DNA of 64,000 bases from Lotus japonicus. Lineage: Eukaryota > Streptophyta > Magnoliopsida > Fabales > Fabaceae. Positions 46,071 to 57,861 of the stretch are shown in pieces (within the stretch, counting starts at the first letter, position 1; each line of letters opens with the position of its first letter). The notes beneath the pieces are model-generated. The model was not told where the DNA came from and ran no database searches. It was given only the letters and a program-made list of their open reading frames with translations. The translations under genes were made by a program, and so were the position numbers. The DNA lies in contig NC_080042.1 of NCBI RefSeq assembly GCF_012489685.1, forward strand, positions 29,517,158-29,581,157, in the 5' to 3' direction.

Positions 46071-46078
46071 AAAGAAAG
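46071..46078 (+). promoter_or_regulatory. TATA box of the element C LTR
   Basis: TATATATA in CTTCTATATATAGC after CCCGCGAATTTCC; same setting as 16238. Confidence 0.7.
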
Positions 46079-47595
46079 GAAGAAAAACTCAAATTCTCCT
46101 CCATTTTCTCTCTTCAAACCCGCGGCCAAGAACAAGGAAGAAGGAAGAAGAGTTTTTGTTCAAACCTTGCTTGATCGTCGATCAATCAGTTGCTGCTTCA
46201 AGGCTTCGAGGTATAGTCGCTAATCCTTACCTCCGATCGCTTTTTCCATAGCTTTTCTGTAGAGTTTTCTGAGTGGATAGTTTATGGGTTTTTGCAAAAC
46301 TATCCTGAATCTTTCATTTTTGATTCTAAACCTCTTCTATATGTGCCCAAGATCACTTCTGCCGGATTAGATTTTCCGTTATGTCGCCGGAATTCCGCCG
46401 GAATCAATTCTAGCCTAAAATACCCATTTATGTAGTTTTTGAGTAAAGTTCCAACCTTTAGGCTGAAAACTATCGCCTTAGCTTAGTGCTAGTAGGATTA
46501 GTTGTCATAAACGTCGTTGGTGACGTCCCTGCAAAATTTTATTTTTGGGATTTCAGTTTTGAAAATCCTAAGTTAAAAATCATGACCAAAATACCCCTGC
46601 GATAGTTTTTGATCCGATAATTTTTCCGAGTTCAGAATACCCTTAGTTACGGCTTATGAAAGCATAGGAACCAAGTTTGATCGAAGAAAAATCGAGCCCC
46701 TTAATTGTGAAAAGTGGCCGAGCCTATTAGAGGGGGGAGGAGGAAATTTCCTTTTCCGAAAACTTGTCTTTTCGCGCTAGATTATCGTACCTTAGAGTAT
46801 AGATTACTTCGAGTAACCTTAGTAAGTATCGATAGCTTAGTTCCGATAGATTCTTATAGTATTCTGTGATTTCATTGTAAAGGTACTTTTGAGGATTTCC
46901 CCGAAGACCAACACTTTGAGTGCGAGGAAGCACTAGTTGATCATTCTGGAGAACTTTCAGGTGAGGGCTTCTCACTGAATCTCTAGTTAATGCTTAGGGT
47001 CGATGTTTCGACATTGTTTACTGTTTATGCACTGAGATTGTGTGTGAGTGAAAATGTTTTCTGAGGCTTCGGCTGACAATGTAGATGATTCATCTACTGA
47101 ATGTTTTTGAAGATTGACTTACATGCTATGTGCTATGTGGGTAATCTAGGATGTGTGGTGCATGCTTTATATGCTAAGTGCTAAGTGTTAATGTTGAGAT
47201 TTCTTGATATATGACATGTTGTTGATTGTGATGATTTAAATATGCTTTACACTGGAAATCTGAGATTCTGAATGGTGAGAATAGCGGGCAGGTCATGCCG
47301 ATTTTATTTTGAGAGTTTTGAGAAAGTTTGATAGGACGAACGAGGTTCGGGCCTTGATTTTGTTTAGTGGATCGAGACATCCTCTGGAAGCGACTTGGGA
47401 TTGGGAGATCCTGCAAATGTATAAGACTTGCGATAAGACAAAATGGAATCTATTTTATAAAGAAAACTCATAAGACCTTAAATAACCTCTAAATCTTTAA
47501 GTAATGATAACAACCTCGAAGGAAGGCATTGGAAGTGAAATCTTAATTTTGGAAAACGAGGAGTGTCGTCGGATCCAAGGGTTGAGTATGTTGTC

Positions 47596-47725
47596 GTTGT
47601 GCTGTTGGAGCAGCGTTTGATGTTGTGCTGTTGGAGCAGCATTTATTGTTGTGCTGTTGGAGCAGCGTGTGTTATTGTGCTGTTGGAGCAGCGTGTGTTG
47701 TGGTGCTGTTGGAGCAGCTATGTGT
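47596..47725 (+). repeat. Five tandem 26-bp repeats in the element C LTR
   Basis: Core GTTGTGCTGTTGGAGCAGC, units starting at 47596, 47622, 47648, 47674 and 47700. Each contains GCTG....CAGC, able to form a small hairpin. Confidence 0.9.
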
Positions 47726-47811
47726 CGTTATGAAGTGTGTCTTTTGGTCGCAGAATCGACTTTACCTTAGGGTAAGCTTTTAGAGACTTTAACTTCCCTA
47801 GAACACGTGGC

Positions 47812-49093
47812 GACGTGTCGAGTGAGGTCGGAGACGTTGTTTGACTAATCATTTTGCATACATGCAACATTAATGAGGTATTAACACAGGACGTACTCTG
47901 GACCTCGTCGGTTTCCAAAATGGTCATAAGACCCGGAATGCCGTGAAAGAGCGTTTGTAGACGTCTCTTGTAGCAGACCGAAATGGCAGACCTACGGGTT
48001 TACTGCTGATCTGACTACCCCTGTTGGAGTAAGAGGCATCACGGGCCGAAATGGCACCACCGTGGCTGGTGAAGGGCTGATCCGATGATGTCCATCCGTT
48101 CCGGATTGCATATTGGTTGACTGGGTGAACCTGCATACATATCACGCAACATGCATACTGACTTAGTTGATGAGTGTGGTTGCTATTTTATAAACTTACT
48201 TGGAACATGCTAATTGTTATTATTGTCGTTATGATTTTGTGGAACATGCAACCCTAGGAATGATATCTCTAGTTATAAGCCTAAGTGGCTATCTATTAAT
48301 TGTACCTATTGGGTTTATTATCTACATAGTTCTTTAGAGTTGACCCTCGCGTCTTCTGTGTGTGTTTTGGCGGACAACGCCTTTTGTCAAATGAATATTG
48401 CGGACTGGTACACCATGGTCCACCCTTCGGGGGGGATTAGGTATGAGATGATCGATCAGGACGACCCCGGGTCGTGGGTGGTTGACCCCGCGAGCCACCG
48501 AGCGACGTATTCGGGGCGTATCATGGAGGATCACGTGGACAGTGGAGGACTCTTGAGGTCAGGAGTGTTGAGGCGATGCTCTATCAGCTTCAACTTGCCA
48601 CCGGGCGTTCACTGCGGACCAGGATTCGGAGGAGCACCGCCGCCACCGTCATCTTCAGAGGAGGAGGATCCCTCAGAGGAGATTCCAGTGGGAGTGCCTT
48701 CGGCAGGGTCTAGTGCACCCTCTGTTGCGATCATTGATGATCAGGGTTCGGGCCCTAAGCCCGTGAGTCCAGCATCGGAGCGTACTGCGGTTGCGAGGGG
48801 AGGACGGATAGGGTTAGTAGACTTGGTCGTTCTGGATTCTGATTCAGACGACGATCATGCTAGCACATAGTTTTGAGTGTTGGTATGAGCTCCTCGAGTT
48901 AGGATTAGTGTAGGAGTAGAGTTTTAGCTCTGACAGTCTTGCTTCATTTGTTACTTAGGGGACAGGGTAGATCCGCCTCTAGCTTTTTGTGTGGTTTCCT
49001 TACGGGAATCACAGAGAGTTGGTTGGACTTAGGAAGTCTTATTTTCAGGCCATTGGGTCAGCTGATTCTCAGTTTTGAGGGATAGTGTTGCGG
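47812..49093 (+). repeat. Left copy of 1282-bp duplication flanking SIRE-C
   Basis: Starts GACGTGTCGAG and ends GATAGTGTTGCGG. Equal in length to 60284-61565, with about ten single-base differences noted by eye. Confidence 0.9.
48391..48870 (+). CDS. LTR-encoded protein, 159 aa (element C)
   Basis: Homologue of 37494-37973, same start and stop, no indels. Conserved blocks are HPSGGIRYEMIDQDDP, WVVDPASHRATY, GRIMED, SFNLPPGVHCGPG, EEDPSEE, VAIIDD, GPKPVSP and LDSDSDDDHAST; the linker between is variable. The SIM-like tail reads VDLVVLDSDSDDD. It lies ~0.8 kb before the LTR end, downstream of the TATA box by ~2.3 kb, so in a full-length transcript it would be far from the cap. Function unknown; codon comparison suggests past selection on the protein. 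Confidence 0.65.
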   Translation: MNIADWYTMVHPSGGIRYEMIDQDDPGSWVVDPASHRATYSGRIMEDHVDSGGLLRSGVLRRCSISFNLPPGVHCGPGFGGAPPPPSSSEEEDPSEEIPVGVPSAGSSAPSVAIIDDQGSGPKPVSPASERTAVARGGRIGLVDLVVLDSDSDDDHAST

Positions 49094-49784
49094 CTAGGTT
49101 AAAAGGTCAAGTCGCTATCCAAGTACAAAAGCAAGTATACCTTCCTGACGACCTACCTAACGTTCTCAGCCACAGCAGAAGCTGGATTTTCCAGAACTGC
49201 CCTCCAACGGTAGCATTTCCCATGCAACGCTCAACCCTAATCCTTGGAGTATATATAGAGGCTGAAGATTGAAAGAAGCGGCTAGAGAAGAAATATACAA
49301 GAAAAGAATACACACGCGCAAGACATATTCAAAATATTCTAAGCCTTCTTTCATCTGAAATTCATTGTGTTTACTATTAGCTTTTTAGAAGCAAATCTCT
49401 TGTAAACAATTCTTTGATAAACAGTTTGTTTAGTTCCTTTAGGAGATCAAGGTTGATCGGATCCTAGAGAAGACTAAGAGAGTGAACTTAGTGTGAGCTA
49501 AGTCAGTGTAATTGTTAGTCACTTGTAGGTTTCAAGTGCAGTTGTAACTCTTACCTGATTAGTGGATTGCCTTCATTCTAAGAAGGAAGAAATCACCTTA
49601 ACGGGTGGACTGGAGTAGCTTGAGTGATTTATCAAGTGAACCAGGATAAAATCCTTGTGTGCTTTTCTATCTCTTATCTTTAGCACTTAAGTTCTCGAAA
49701 GATTTGTCTAAATCTTTAAGGTGGTAGTTTTGTACTGAAAACGTTATTCAAACCCCCCCCTTTCTACCGTTTTTCACACCTTCA
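49094..49784 (+). mobile_element. SIRE-C 5' LTR, truncated (691 bp)
   Basis: Corresponds exactly to 59593-60283. The join to element C LTR at 49093/49094 shows no shared bases. TATA box at 49250-49257. Confidence 0.95.
49250..49257 (+). promoter_or_regulatory. TATA box retained in truncated SIRE-C 5' LTR
   Basis: TATATATA in CCTTGGAGTATATATAGAGG; identical in the 3' LTR at 59749-59756. Confidence 0.75.
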
Positions 49785-49786
49785 AT

Positions 49787-49798
49787 TGGTATCAGAGC
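49787..49798 (+). other. Primer binding site of SIRE-C
   Basis: TGGTATCAGAGC, 2 bp after the LTR end; initiator tRNA-Met. Confidence 0.95.
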
Positions 49799-49856
49799 GC
49801 AAGTTCTGATTACCACACCTAACAGTGTTCAGTGATCCGCGCCGGTGTGAAAAACA

Positions 49857-51767
49857 ATGGCTGCCACCACCAGTGAAACTCAAAGAGATGGTTACAACGC
49901 AAAGCCTCCTATGTTCGATGGTCAAAGGTTCGAATATTGGAAAGATAGACTGGAAAGTTTCTTTCTGGGTTTCGAGGCAGATCTCTGGGATATTATTGTG
50001 GATGGCTATGAGCGTCCAGTTGATGCAGATGGCAAGAAGATCCCAAGGTCAGAGATGACTGCAGATCAAAAGAAGCTGTACTCACAACATCACAAAGCAA
50101 GAGCAATTCTTCTAAGTGCTATTTCCTATGAGGAGTACCAGAAGATTACAGATCGTGAGTTTGCTAAAGGCATTTTTGATTCTCTGAAGATGTCTCATGA
50201 AGGAAACAAGAAAGTCAAAGAATCAAAGGCATTGTCCTTGATCCAAAAGTATGAATCCTTCATCATGGAGCCAAATGAGTCCATTGAAGAAATGTTCTCC
50301 AGATTTCAATTGCTAGTAGCTGGCATACGACCTCTCAACAAGAGCTACACAACAAAAGATCATGTCATAAGGGTCATCAGGTGTCTTCCTGAAAGTTGGA
50401 TGCCTTTGGTGACTTCAATAGAGCTCACAAGAGACGTTGAGAATATGAGTTTAGAAGAACTCATCAGCATTTTGAAATGCCATGAGCTGAAGCGCTCAGA
50501 GATGCAAGATCTGAGGAAAAAGTCCATAGCCTTGAAATCCAAATCTGAAAAGGCTAAGGTTGAGAAGTCAAAGGCTCTTCAAGCTGAAGAAGAAGAATCT
50601 GAAGAAGCATCAGAAGATTCTGATGAAGATGAGCTGACTCTGATCTCCAAGAGACTCAACCGCATCTGGAAGCACAGGCAGAGCAAGTTCAAAGGCTCTG
50701 GAAAGGCAAGAGGAAAGTGTGAATCCTCAGGTCAGAAGAAGTCATCAATCAAGGAAGTCACTTGCTTTGAGTGCAAAGAATCAGGGCACTACAAAAGTGA
50801 CTGTCCAAAATTGAAGAAGGACAAGAAGCCAAAGAAGCACTTCAAGACCAAGAAGAGTCTGATGGTGACATTTGATGAATCAGAGTCAGAGGATGTTGAC
50901 TCTGATGGTGAAGTCCAAGGACTCATGGCAATTGTCAAAGACAAGGAATCAGAGTCAAAGGAAGTTGTTGACTCTGACTCAGAATCAGAAGGAGATCCTA
51001 ACTCAGACGATGAAAATGAGGTATTTGCTTCTTTCTCTACCTCTGAACTGAAACATGCTCTGTCTGATATCATGGATAAGTATAACTCTTTATTGTCTAA
51101 GCATAAAAAGTTGAAAAAGAACTTATCTGCTGTCTCCAAGATTCCTTCTGAACATGAGAAAATTATTTCTGATTTGAAAAATGAAAATCATGCTTTGGTA
51201 AATTCTAACTCTGTGCTTAAGAACCAGATTGCTAAGTTAGAAGAAATTGTTGCCTGTGATGCCTCTGATTGTAGAAATGAATCTAAGTATGAAAAGTCTT
51301 TTCAAAGATTCCTAGCTAAAAGCGTGGATAGAAGCTTAATGGCTTCAATGATCTATGGCGTAAGCAGAAATGGAATGCATGGCATTGGCTATTCTAAACC
51401 AATTAGAAATGAGCCTTCTGTGTCTAAAGCTAAATCCTTGTATGAATGCTTTGTTCCCTCTGGTACAATATTGCCTGATCCTGTACCTGCTAAAATTGCT
51501 AAAAACCCTCTTAAAAAGGGATCTTTCTCTATGACCAAATATCATGCAAATATTCCTTTAAAATATTATGTTGAGACACCCAAGGTGATCAGAACCTCTG
51601 GGGTAACTAACAAAAGAGGACCCAGAAAGTGGGTACCTAAGGACAAAATTATCTATGTTGCAGATATCCTTGATAGCTCCACTGAAACACCAATCATGGT
51701 ATCTGGACAGTGGATGCTCGCGTCACATGACGGGAGAAAAGCGTATGTTCCGAGAGCTGAAACTTAA
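49857..51767 (+). CDS. gag: SIRE-C Gag, 636 aa, intact
   Basis: Capsid/nucleocapsid precursor that would form virus-like particles. The N-terminal region has [17 protein letters not shown] (residues ~19-35, copia gag N-terminal motif), then the copia gag-polypeptide domain (~60-210), a basic linker, one CCHC zinc knuckle [14 protein letters not shown] (303-316), an acidic Ser/Asp/Glu region (~340-400), a coiled-coil-like segment (~405-490) and the [26 protein letters not shown] block near 500. The start is the first ATG after PBS and leader. The last ~50 codons overlap pol, which is open in the +1 frame from 51607. Expression of pol needs a +1 shift or another mechanism. Confidence 0.95.
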   Translation: MAATTSETQRDGYNAKPPMFDGQRFEYWKDRLESFFLGFEADLWDIIVDGYERPVDADGKKIPRSEMTADQKKLYSQHHKARAILLSAISYEEYQKITDREFAKGIFDSLKMSHEGNKKVKESKALSLIQKYESFIMEPNESIEEMFSRFQLLVAGIRPLNKSYTTKDHVIRVIRCLPESWMPLVTSIELTRDVENMSLEELISILKCHELKRSEMQDLRKKSIALKSKSEKAKVEKSKALQAEEEESEEASEDSDEDELTLISKRLNRIWKHRQSKFKGSGKARGKCESSGQKKSSIKEVTCFECKESGHYKSDCPKLKKDKKPKKHFKTKKSLMVTFDESESEDVDSDGEVQGLMAIVKDKESESKEVVDSDSESEGDPNSDDENEVFASFSTSELKHALSDIMDKYNSLLSKHKKLKKNLSAVSKIPSEHEKIISDLKNENHALVNSNSVLKNQIAKLEEIVACDASDCRNESKYEKSFQRFLAKSVDRSLMASMIYGVSRNGMHGIGYSKPIRNEPSVSKAKSLYECFVPSGTILPDPVPAKIAKNPLKKGSFSMTKYHANIPLKYYVETPKVIRTSGVTNKRGPRKWVPKDKIIYVADILDSSTETPIMVSGQWMLASHDGRKAYVPRAET

Positions 51768-54681
51768 GCCTGGAGGCGAAGTTGGCTTCGGAGGAAATGA
51801 AAAGGGTAAAATTATTGGTACTGGCACTATTTGTGTAGATAGTAGTCCATGCATTGATAATGTTTTATTGGTAGACGGCTTAACACATAACTTATTGTCT
51901 ATAAGTCAATTAGCTGACAAGGGTTATGATGTTATATTCAATCAAAAGTCCTGCCGGGCTGTAAGTCAGATCGATGGCTCTGTTCTGTTTAACAGCAAGA
52001 GGAAGAACAACATTTATAAGATCAGATTATCTGAGTTGGAGGCTCAGAATGTGAAGTGCCTTCTGTCTGTTAATGAAGAGCAGTGGGTATGGCATAGACG
52101 GTTAGGGCATGCTAGTATGAGAAAGATTTCTCAGCTGAGCAAGCTAAACCTTGTCAGGGGCTTACCCAATCTGAAGTTCGCTTCAGACGCTCTTTGTGAA
52201 GCATGTCAGAAAGGCAAATTCACAAAAGTCCCTTTCAAGGCAAAGAATGTTGTCTCAACCTCAAGGCCGTTAGAACTTCTGCATATCGACCTGTTTGGAC
52301 CAGTGAAAACTGAGTCTATAGGTGGCAAGAGATATGGGATGGTTATCGTTGATGACTATAGCCGCTGGACATGGGTAAAGTTTCTAACCCGCAAGGATGA
52401 GTCTCATGCTGTGTTCTCTACCTTCATTGCTCAAGTGCAAAACGAGAAGGCTTGTAGGATTGTGCGTGTCAGAAGTGACCATGGTGGAGAGTTTGAGAAT
52501 GACAAGTTTGAGAGTCTGTTTGATTCCTATGGAATTGCACATGATTTCTCTTGTCCCAGAACTCCTCAACAAAATGGTGTTGTTGAGAGGAAGAACAGAA
52601 CTCTTCAGGAGATGGCTAGAACCATGCTCCAAGAAACTGGCATGGCTAAGCACTTTTGGGCAGAGGCAGTAAATACAGCATGTTACATTCAGAACAGAAT
52701 CTCTGTGAGACCAATTCTGAATAAGACTCCTTATGAATTGTGGAAGAACATAAAACCCAACATTTCTTATTTTCATCCTTTTGGCTGTGTTTGTTATGTT
52801 CTCAATACTAAGGATAGATTGCATAAATTTGATGCTAAGTCTTCTAAGTGTCTATTACTTGGTTATTCTGATAGATCTAAAGGCTTTAGATTTTATAATA
52901 CTGATGCCAAGACTATTGAAGAATCTATTCATGTTAGATTTGATGATAAGCTTGACTCTGACCAGTCAAAGCTAGTTGAAAAGTTTGCAGATTTAAGCAT
53001 TAATGTTTCTGACAAAGGCAAAGCTCCAGAGGAAGTTGAGCCAGAGGAAGATGAACCAGAGGAAGAAGCTGGTCCCTCTAACTCACAAACTCTGAAGAAG
53101 AGCAGAATCACTACAGCTCACCCTAAGGAATTGATTCTGGGCAACAAAGATGAACCAGTCAGAACCAGATCTGCCTTCAGACCTTCTGAAGAGACCTTGC
53201 TGAGTCTGAAAGGATTGGTGTCCTTAATTGAACCCAAGTCCATAGATGAAGCTCTTCAGGACAAGGATTGGATTCTGGCCATGGAAGAAGAATTGAATAA
53301 ATTTTCCAAGAACGATGTTTGGAGCTTAGTGAAGAAGCCTGAGAATGTTTATGTTATTGGAACGAAATGGGTATTCAGAAACAAGCTAAATGAGAAAGGA
53401 GATGTAGTCAGAAACAAGGCAAGGCTAGTTGCTCAAGGCTACAGCCAGCAGGAAGGAATAGACTACACTGAAACATTTGCTCCGGTAGCAAGACTGGAGG
53501 CAATCAGACTATTGATCTCTTTCTCAGTAAATCACAACATAGTTCTACATCAGATGGACGTAAAGAGTGCCTTCCTAAATGGTTATATCTCAGAGGAAGT
53601 CTATGTTCATCAACCCCCAGGTTTTGAAGATGAAAAGAAACCAGACCATGTGTTCAAATTGAAGAAATCACTCTACGGTCTGAAGCAAGCTCCCAGAGCA
53701 TGGTATGAGAGACTTAGCTCATTCCTTCTGGAGAATGAGTTTGTAAGGGGTAAAGTAGATACAACTCTTTTTTGCAAGATTTATAAAGATGATATCTTAA
53801 TTGTGCAAATTTATGTTGATGATATTATATTTGGCTCTGCTAATCAATCTCTATGCAAAGAATTTTCTGAGATGATGCAGGCTGAATTTGAGATGAGTAT
53901 GATGGGAGAGTTAAAGTACTTTCTGGGAATACAAGTTGATCAAACACCAGAAGGAACATATATCCATCAGAGCAAGTACACTAAAGAACTTCTGAAGAAG
54001 TTCAATATGCTGGAATCCACAGTGGCCAAGACTCCAATGCATCCTACATGCATTCTGGAGAAAGAAGATAAAAGTGGTAAAGTATGTCAGAAGCTCTATC
54101 GTGGAATGATAGGTTCACTTCTATACTTAACTGCATCTAGGCCAGACATATTATTTAGTGTTCACTTATGTGCTCGTTTCCAATCAGATCCAAGGGAAAC
54201 CCACTTAACTGCTGTTAAGAGGATCCTAAGGTATCTGAAAGGCACCACTAACCTTGGCTTGATGTATAAGAAAACATCAGAGTATAAGCTTTCAGGTTAT
54301 TGTGATGCTGATTATGCTGGAGATAGAACAGAGAGAAAAAGTACTTCTGGATATTGTCAATTTCTGGGAGGCAATCTAGTCTCATGGGCAAGCAAGAGGC
54401 AATCAACCATTGCACTATCAACTGCAGAGGCAGAATATATCTCAGCAGCAATATGCAGCACTCAGATGCTCTGGATGAAACATCAGCTGGAGGATTATCA
54501 GATCCTTGAGAGCAATATCCCAATCTATTGTGATAACACTGCTGCAATCTCATTAAGTAAGAATCCTATCCTACATTCAAGGGCAAAGCACATTGAGGTA
54601 AAGTATCACTTTATTAGAGATTATGTACAGAAGGGCGTACTTGGACTTTTGTCCAGAGTGAAGATGGATCAGAACCTCTGA
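51655..54681 (+). CDS. pol: SIRE-C Pol: protease, integrase, RT, RNase H (1008 codons)
   Basis: The frame is open from 51607, so the ATG given is only a convention. Protease D18 in [13 protein letters not shown]. Integrase zinc region WHRRLGHAS (H147, H152) with CEACQKG. Integrase catalytic D212 (HIDLFGP), D275 ([10 protein letters not shown]) and E311 (NGVVERKN), giving D,D(35)E spacing. RT from GTKWVFRNK through [21 protein letters not shown] to YVDD at 720-723. RNase H with CDADYAGD (D884, D886), STAEAEY and the CDNTAA stretch. After VQKGVL the usual copia ending (ADIFTKPL type) is replaced by [12 protein letters not shown], so the extreme C-terminus is altered by a deletion. All catalytic residues I checked are present. 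Confidence 0.95.
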   Translation: MLQISLIAPLKHQSWYLDSGCSRHMTGEKRMFRELKLKPGGEVGFGGNEKGKIIGTGTICVDSSPCIDNVLLVDGLTHNLLSISQLADKGYDVIFNQKSCRAVSQIDGSVLFNSKRKNNIYKIRLSELEAQNVKCLLSVNEEQWVWHRRLGHASMRKISQLSKLNLVRGLPNLKFASDALCEACQKGKFTKVPFKAKNVVSTSRPLELLHIDLFGPVKTESIGGKRYGMVIVDDYSRWTWVKFLTRKDESHAVFSTFIAQVQNEKACRIVRVRSDHGGEFENDKFESLFDSYGIAHDFSCPRTPQQNGVVERKNRTLQEMARTMLQETGMAKHFWAEAVNTACYIQNRISVRPILNKTPYELWKNIKPNISYFHPFGCVCYVLNTKDRLHKFDAKSSKCLLLGYSDRSKGFRFYNTDAKTIEESIHVRFDDKLDSDQSKLVEKFADLSINVSDKGKAPEEVEPEEDEPEEEAGPSNSQTLKKSRITTAHPKELILGNKDEPVRTRSAFRPSEETLLSLKGLVSLIEPKSIDEALQDKDWILAMEEELNKFSKNDVWSLVKKPENVYVIGTKWVFRNKLNEKGDVVRNKARLVAQGYSQQEGIDYTETFAPVARLEAIRLLISFSVNHNIVLHQMDVKSAFLNGYISEEVYVHQPPGFEDEKKPDHVFKLKKSLYGLKQAPRAWYERLSSFLLENEFVRGKVDTTLFCKIYKDDILIVQIYVDDIIFGSANQSLCKEFSEMMQAEFEMSMMGELKYFLGIQVDQTPEGTYIHQSKYTKELLKKFNMLESTVAKTPMHPTCILEKEDKSGKVCQKLYRGMIGSLLYLTASRPDILFSVHLCARFQSDPRETHLTAVKRILRYLKGTTNLGLMYKKTSEYKLSGYCDADYAGDRTERKSTSGYCQFLGGNLVSWASKRQSTIALSTAEAEYISAAICSTQMLWMKHQLEDYQILESNIPIYCDNTAAISLSKNPILHSRAKHIEVKYHFIRDYVQKGVLGLLSRVKMDQNL

Positions 54682-55103
54682 CTATGATACTTCTTGATCA
54701 GAAGATGTCTAGTCCAGAAGGTAACTCAATCAGAGTGTGTGTGCCCACTGGTACTGACTCTGAAGCTGAGACAACAACACGTGCGTCAGAATTTCTGATG
54801 CATAGTTCCTTGTGCCCGTGTGACAGTCTGTTATGATTGCGTGTAGATATGCTTATCTCCTGTGTGTGATTGTGTATTTTACTGTTACTATCTATCTTTA
54901 ATTTTCAACCGTTGATCTTAAAGTGCTTTTTGAATCAACAACGGTTATTTGATAAAACCCACTATACACACACGTTCTCGCTCACTTCCGGTTTTCACTC
55001 TCGCACTCTCTGCTTTTCAAAAACCGCTCCTCTCGAATTCTCTCTCGATCTCTCTTCATCTTTCAAACTTCATCTTCTACCTCAAACCTTCAACCTCTTC
55101 AAA
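54682..55103 (+). other. Spacer between pol and env-like ORF
   Basis: No conserved ORF. Has a pyrimidine-rich stretch (54990-55100) with CTCTCTCGATC-type sequence just before the ATG, typical of a plant leader. Confidence 0.5.
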
Positions 55104-55988
55104 ATGGTGAGACAAACCAGAAGATCTGCTGCAGACGCACCTCAGTTCCCTCACATGGTAGTCGGTTTGGCAACGGGTCAACGGGGCTCTGAGAACCCGG
55201 CACAAGAACCAGTTCAAGCTCCAGAGCAGGTTGTTCCTATTGCAGAACGGGGTTGTGCCGTTCATTGTGTATTTCCTCCTGAGGAACTCCAAGTCCTGGC
55301 AGAATGGAGATTCAACCTCGATAATTTGGCTGCAAATGGGTTTGATCTTCGTCCTGAAGTCCAAGCTCAAGGTTGGGGAAATTATTTCAACCGACTTCGA
55401 GGACCGGTGTATGAGAAGTTGGTTAAGGAATTTTGGAAGCACGCCGACTGCGATGATACTCAAGTGGTATCTCATATTCTTGGCAGGAAGATCATCATCA
55501 CGGAGAAGTCATTCGTGAATCTGCTAGGTGCAGAAACTGCTTATGGGTATCGGTTCCAACTGACGGAATCGAAGCTGAAACCCAGCACCAAGGACATAGT
55601 CAACAAGGCCCTGTACACAACCTTCAAACCGGGCAAGACGAGTTACAAGGTGATGGACCTTCACCCCAAACTTAGGATCTGGCACAAGATCTTGCTCAAC
55701 TGCATCAATCAGCGACCGAAGGGCAGTTCTCCAGATTACATCAACTTCAACCAGAAGGCGATGCTGTTTTTCATTCAAGACAAGGAGAAGATCTGCCTTC
55801 CCTACTTCCTGTTCTCCTACTTGAAGGAATGCATCCGGAAGTCTCGCACCACAGCCTCCATCAAGTCTGCAATCAAATATATCCCTTTTGGGAGGCAGCA
55901 GACTTCCACCAGCTCCAGAGTTTCCTTCTCCTCCCAAGAAGAAAACCAAGAGGAAGATGATTCTGGAAGAATCCTCAGAGGAATCTGA
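55104..55988 (+). pseudogene. SIRE-C env-like ORF, N-terminal part
   Basis: ATG 55104 (MVRQTRRSAAD) is preferred over the longer ORF start at 54870, whose extra sequence lies in the pyrimidine-rich leader. It reads through WGNYFNRLRGPVYEKLVKEFWKHA, LGRKIIITEKSFVNLL, KLRIWHKILLNCI and FLFSYLKECIRKSRT to KYIPFGR, a helical fold shared with SIRE-type third ORFs. At about 55890 the frame breaks: this frame runs into unrelated codons and stops at 55986-55988, and the true continuation is in the +1 frame. No signal peptide is visible. Called env-like by position only. Confidence 0.8.
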
Positions 55989-57654
55989 TGTCCCTCTGGT
56001 CAAGAAGCCGAAGAGCAAGCCTGATGAAGATGATGGTGATGATAGTGAGGATGGTCCTCCAAAGAAGAAGCAGAAGAAAGTCAGAATTGTGGTGAAGCCT
56101 ACTCGGGTGGAACCAGCTGCTGCAGTGGTCAGAAGGACTGAACCTCCTGCCAGAGTGACTCGATCATCAGCACATTCAAGTAAGCCTGCACTTGCCTCTG
56201 ATGATGATTTGAATGTATTTGATGCACTTCCTATCTCTGCCTTGCTTCAACACTCCTCAAATCCCCTCACTCCTATTCCTGAATCCCAGCCAGCCGCACA
56301 AACCACCACTCCACCACATTCCCCAAGATCTTCCTTCTTTCAACCCTCTCCTACTGAAGCACCACTCTGGAATTTGCTTCAGAACCCAACCTCTAGGTCA
56401 GAAGATCCAACCTCTCTCCTTACCATTCCATACGACCCATTATCCTCTGAACCCATCATCCCTGACCAACCCGAACCCAACCAAACAGAACCACAACCCA
56501 GAACGTCTGATCACTCTGTTCCCAGAGCATCAGAACGTCCTGCTGCCAGACAAACGGATACAGACTCTTCAACAGCCTTCACACCTGTATCCTTCCCCAT
56601 CAATGTTATTGACTCTCCTCCCTCCAATACCTCTGAATCAATTAGAAAATTCATGGAGGTTAGAAAGGAGAAGGTGTCTGCCCTGGAAGAGTATTACCTT
56701 ACCTGTCCAAGCCCTAGGAGATATCCTGGCCCTAGACCTGAACGTCTAGTTGACCCAGATGAACCTATCTTGGCCAATCCTATCCAAGAGGCAGACCCCT
56801 TAGTTCAACCAGCTCACCCTGTCCTTGACCAACAAGAGCCCATTCAACCAGACCCTGAACCTGAACAATCAGTGTCTAACCAATCCTCGGTTAGATCACC
56901 TCACCCTCTGGTTGAAACTTCAGACCCTCACCTTGGAACCTCTGAACCCAATGCTCCCATGATTAACATTGGTTCTCCACAAGGTGCCTCTGAAGCTCAT
57001 AGCAGCAATCACCCAGCCTCTCCTACACCCAACCTCTCCATTATTCCCTATACTCACTTTCAACCCACATCTCTCTCTGAGTGCATCAATATCTTCTATC
57101 ATGAAGCCTCTTTGAGGCTCCGCAATGTGCACGGTCAGACTGACCTCAGTGAGAATGCTGAAAATGTGGCTGATGAGTGGAACAATCTGAGCACTTGGCT
57201 AGTGGCTCAGTTTCCAATTATGATGCAGCTCCTGCATGCAGAGGGCAGTCAGAGAATTGAGGCTGCAAAGCAAAGGTTTGCTAGGAGGGTGGCTCTTCAC
57301 GAACTAGAACAGAGAAACAAGCTTCTTGAAGCTATTGAAGAAGCCAAGAGACAGAAAGAACAAGCAGAAGAAGCTGCACGTCTAGCAGCAGCTCAGGCTG
57401 AACAGGCCAGACTTGAGGCAGAGCGTCTTGAAGCTGAGGCTGAGGCAGAGCGACTTGCACCAGTTATATTTACTCATGCTGCTTCTGCTTCCATTCCAGA
57501 ACCTCAAGCTGCTCAGAATGTTCCTTCCAGCTCTACTCAGACAAGCTCATCCAGACTCGACATCATGGAACAACGTCTTGACACTCATGAATCCATGCTG
57601 ATTGAGATGAAGCAAATGATGATGGAATTTCTGCGCCGCACTGACAAACCTTAG
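55888..57654 (+). pseudogene. SIRE-C env-like ORF, C-terminal part
   Basis: Continues from the +1 frame after the break near 55890. The first 70 residues carry basic clusters PPKKKTKRK, VKKPKSK and PPKKKQKKVR separated by acidic runs, the look of nuclear localisation signals. A long Pro/Ser/Glu/Gln-rich region follows, then a conserved block near 57050-57240 (ECINIFYHEASLRLR, WLVAQFPIMMQLLHAE), a strong Ala/Glu/Arg coiled coil (about 57290-57450) and a second helix at the end (MEQRLDTHESMLIEMKQMMMEF). I see no membrane-spanning segment. Confidence 0.8.
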
Positions 57655-57861
57655 TTTTTAGGATCTCTTCTTTTTTTCTTTCTTTTTATTTAACATTGTT
57701 TTATTTAAACTCTGTTTCTTTTTATTTACTTATTTTAATTTGTTCGTTTGTGATTCTATATGCATATATATATATATCTCTTTGTGTCACATATGTTTGC
57801 TAAACTCGTTTTATTCATAATTGTTCTATGCTTACATCATATTTCTTTACATCATATAAAT

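Noticed and set aside
45596..46251. ORFs of 77 and 107 codons at the start of the element C LTR
   Set aside because: Not preserved in the minus-strand copy of the same LTR (1-2893) and span the promoter.
54248..55475. Minus-strand ORFs in SIRE-C pol and the env-like ORF (54248-54553, 55077-55475, 55524-56018)
   Set aside because: No counterpart in SIRE D or E and no promoter; shadows. Unlike them the antisense ORF at 57862 lies outside sense coding sequence.
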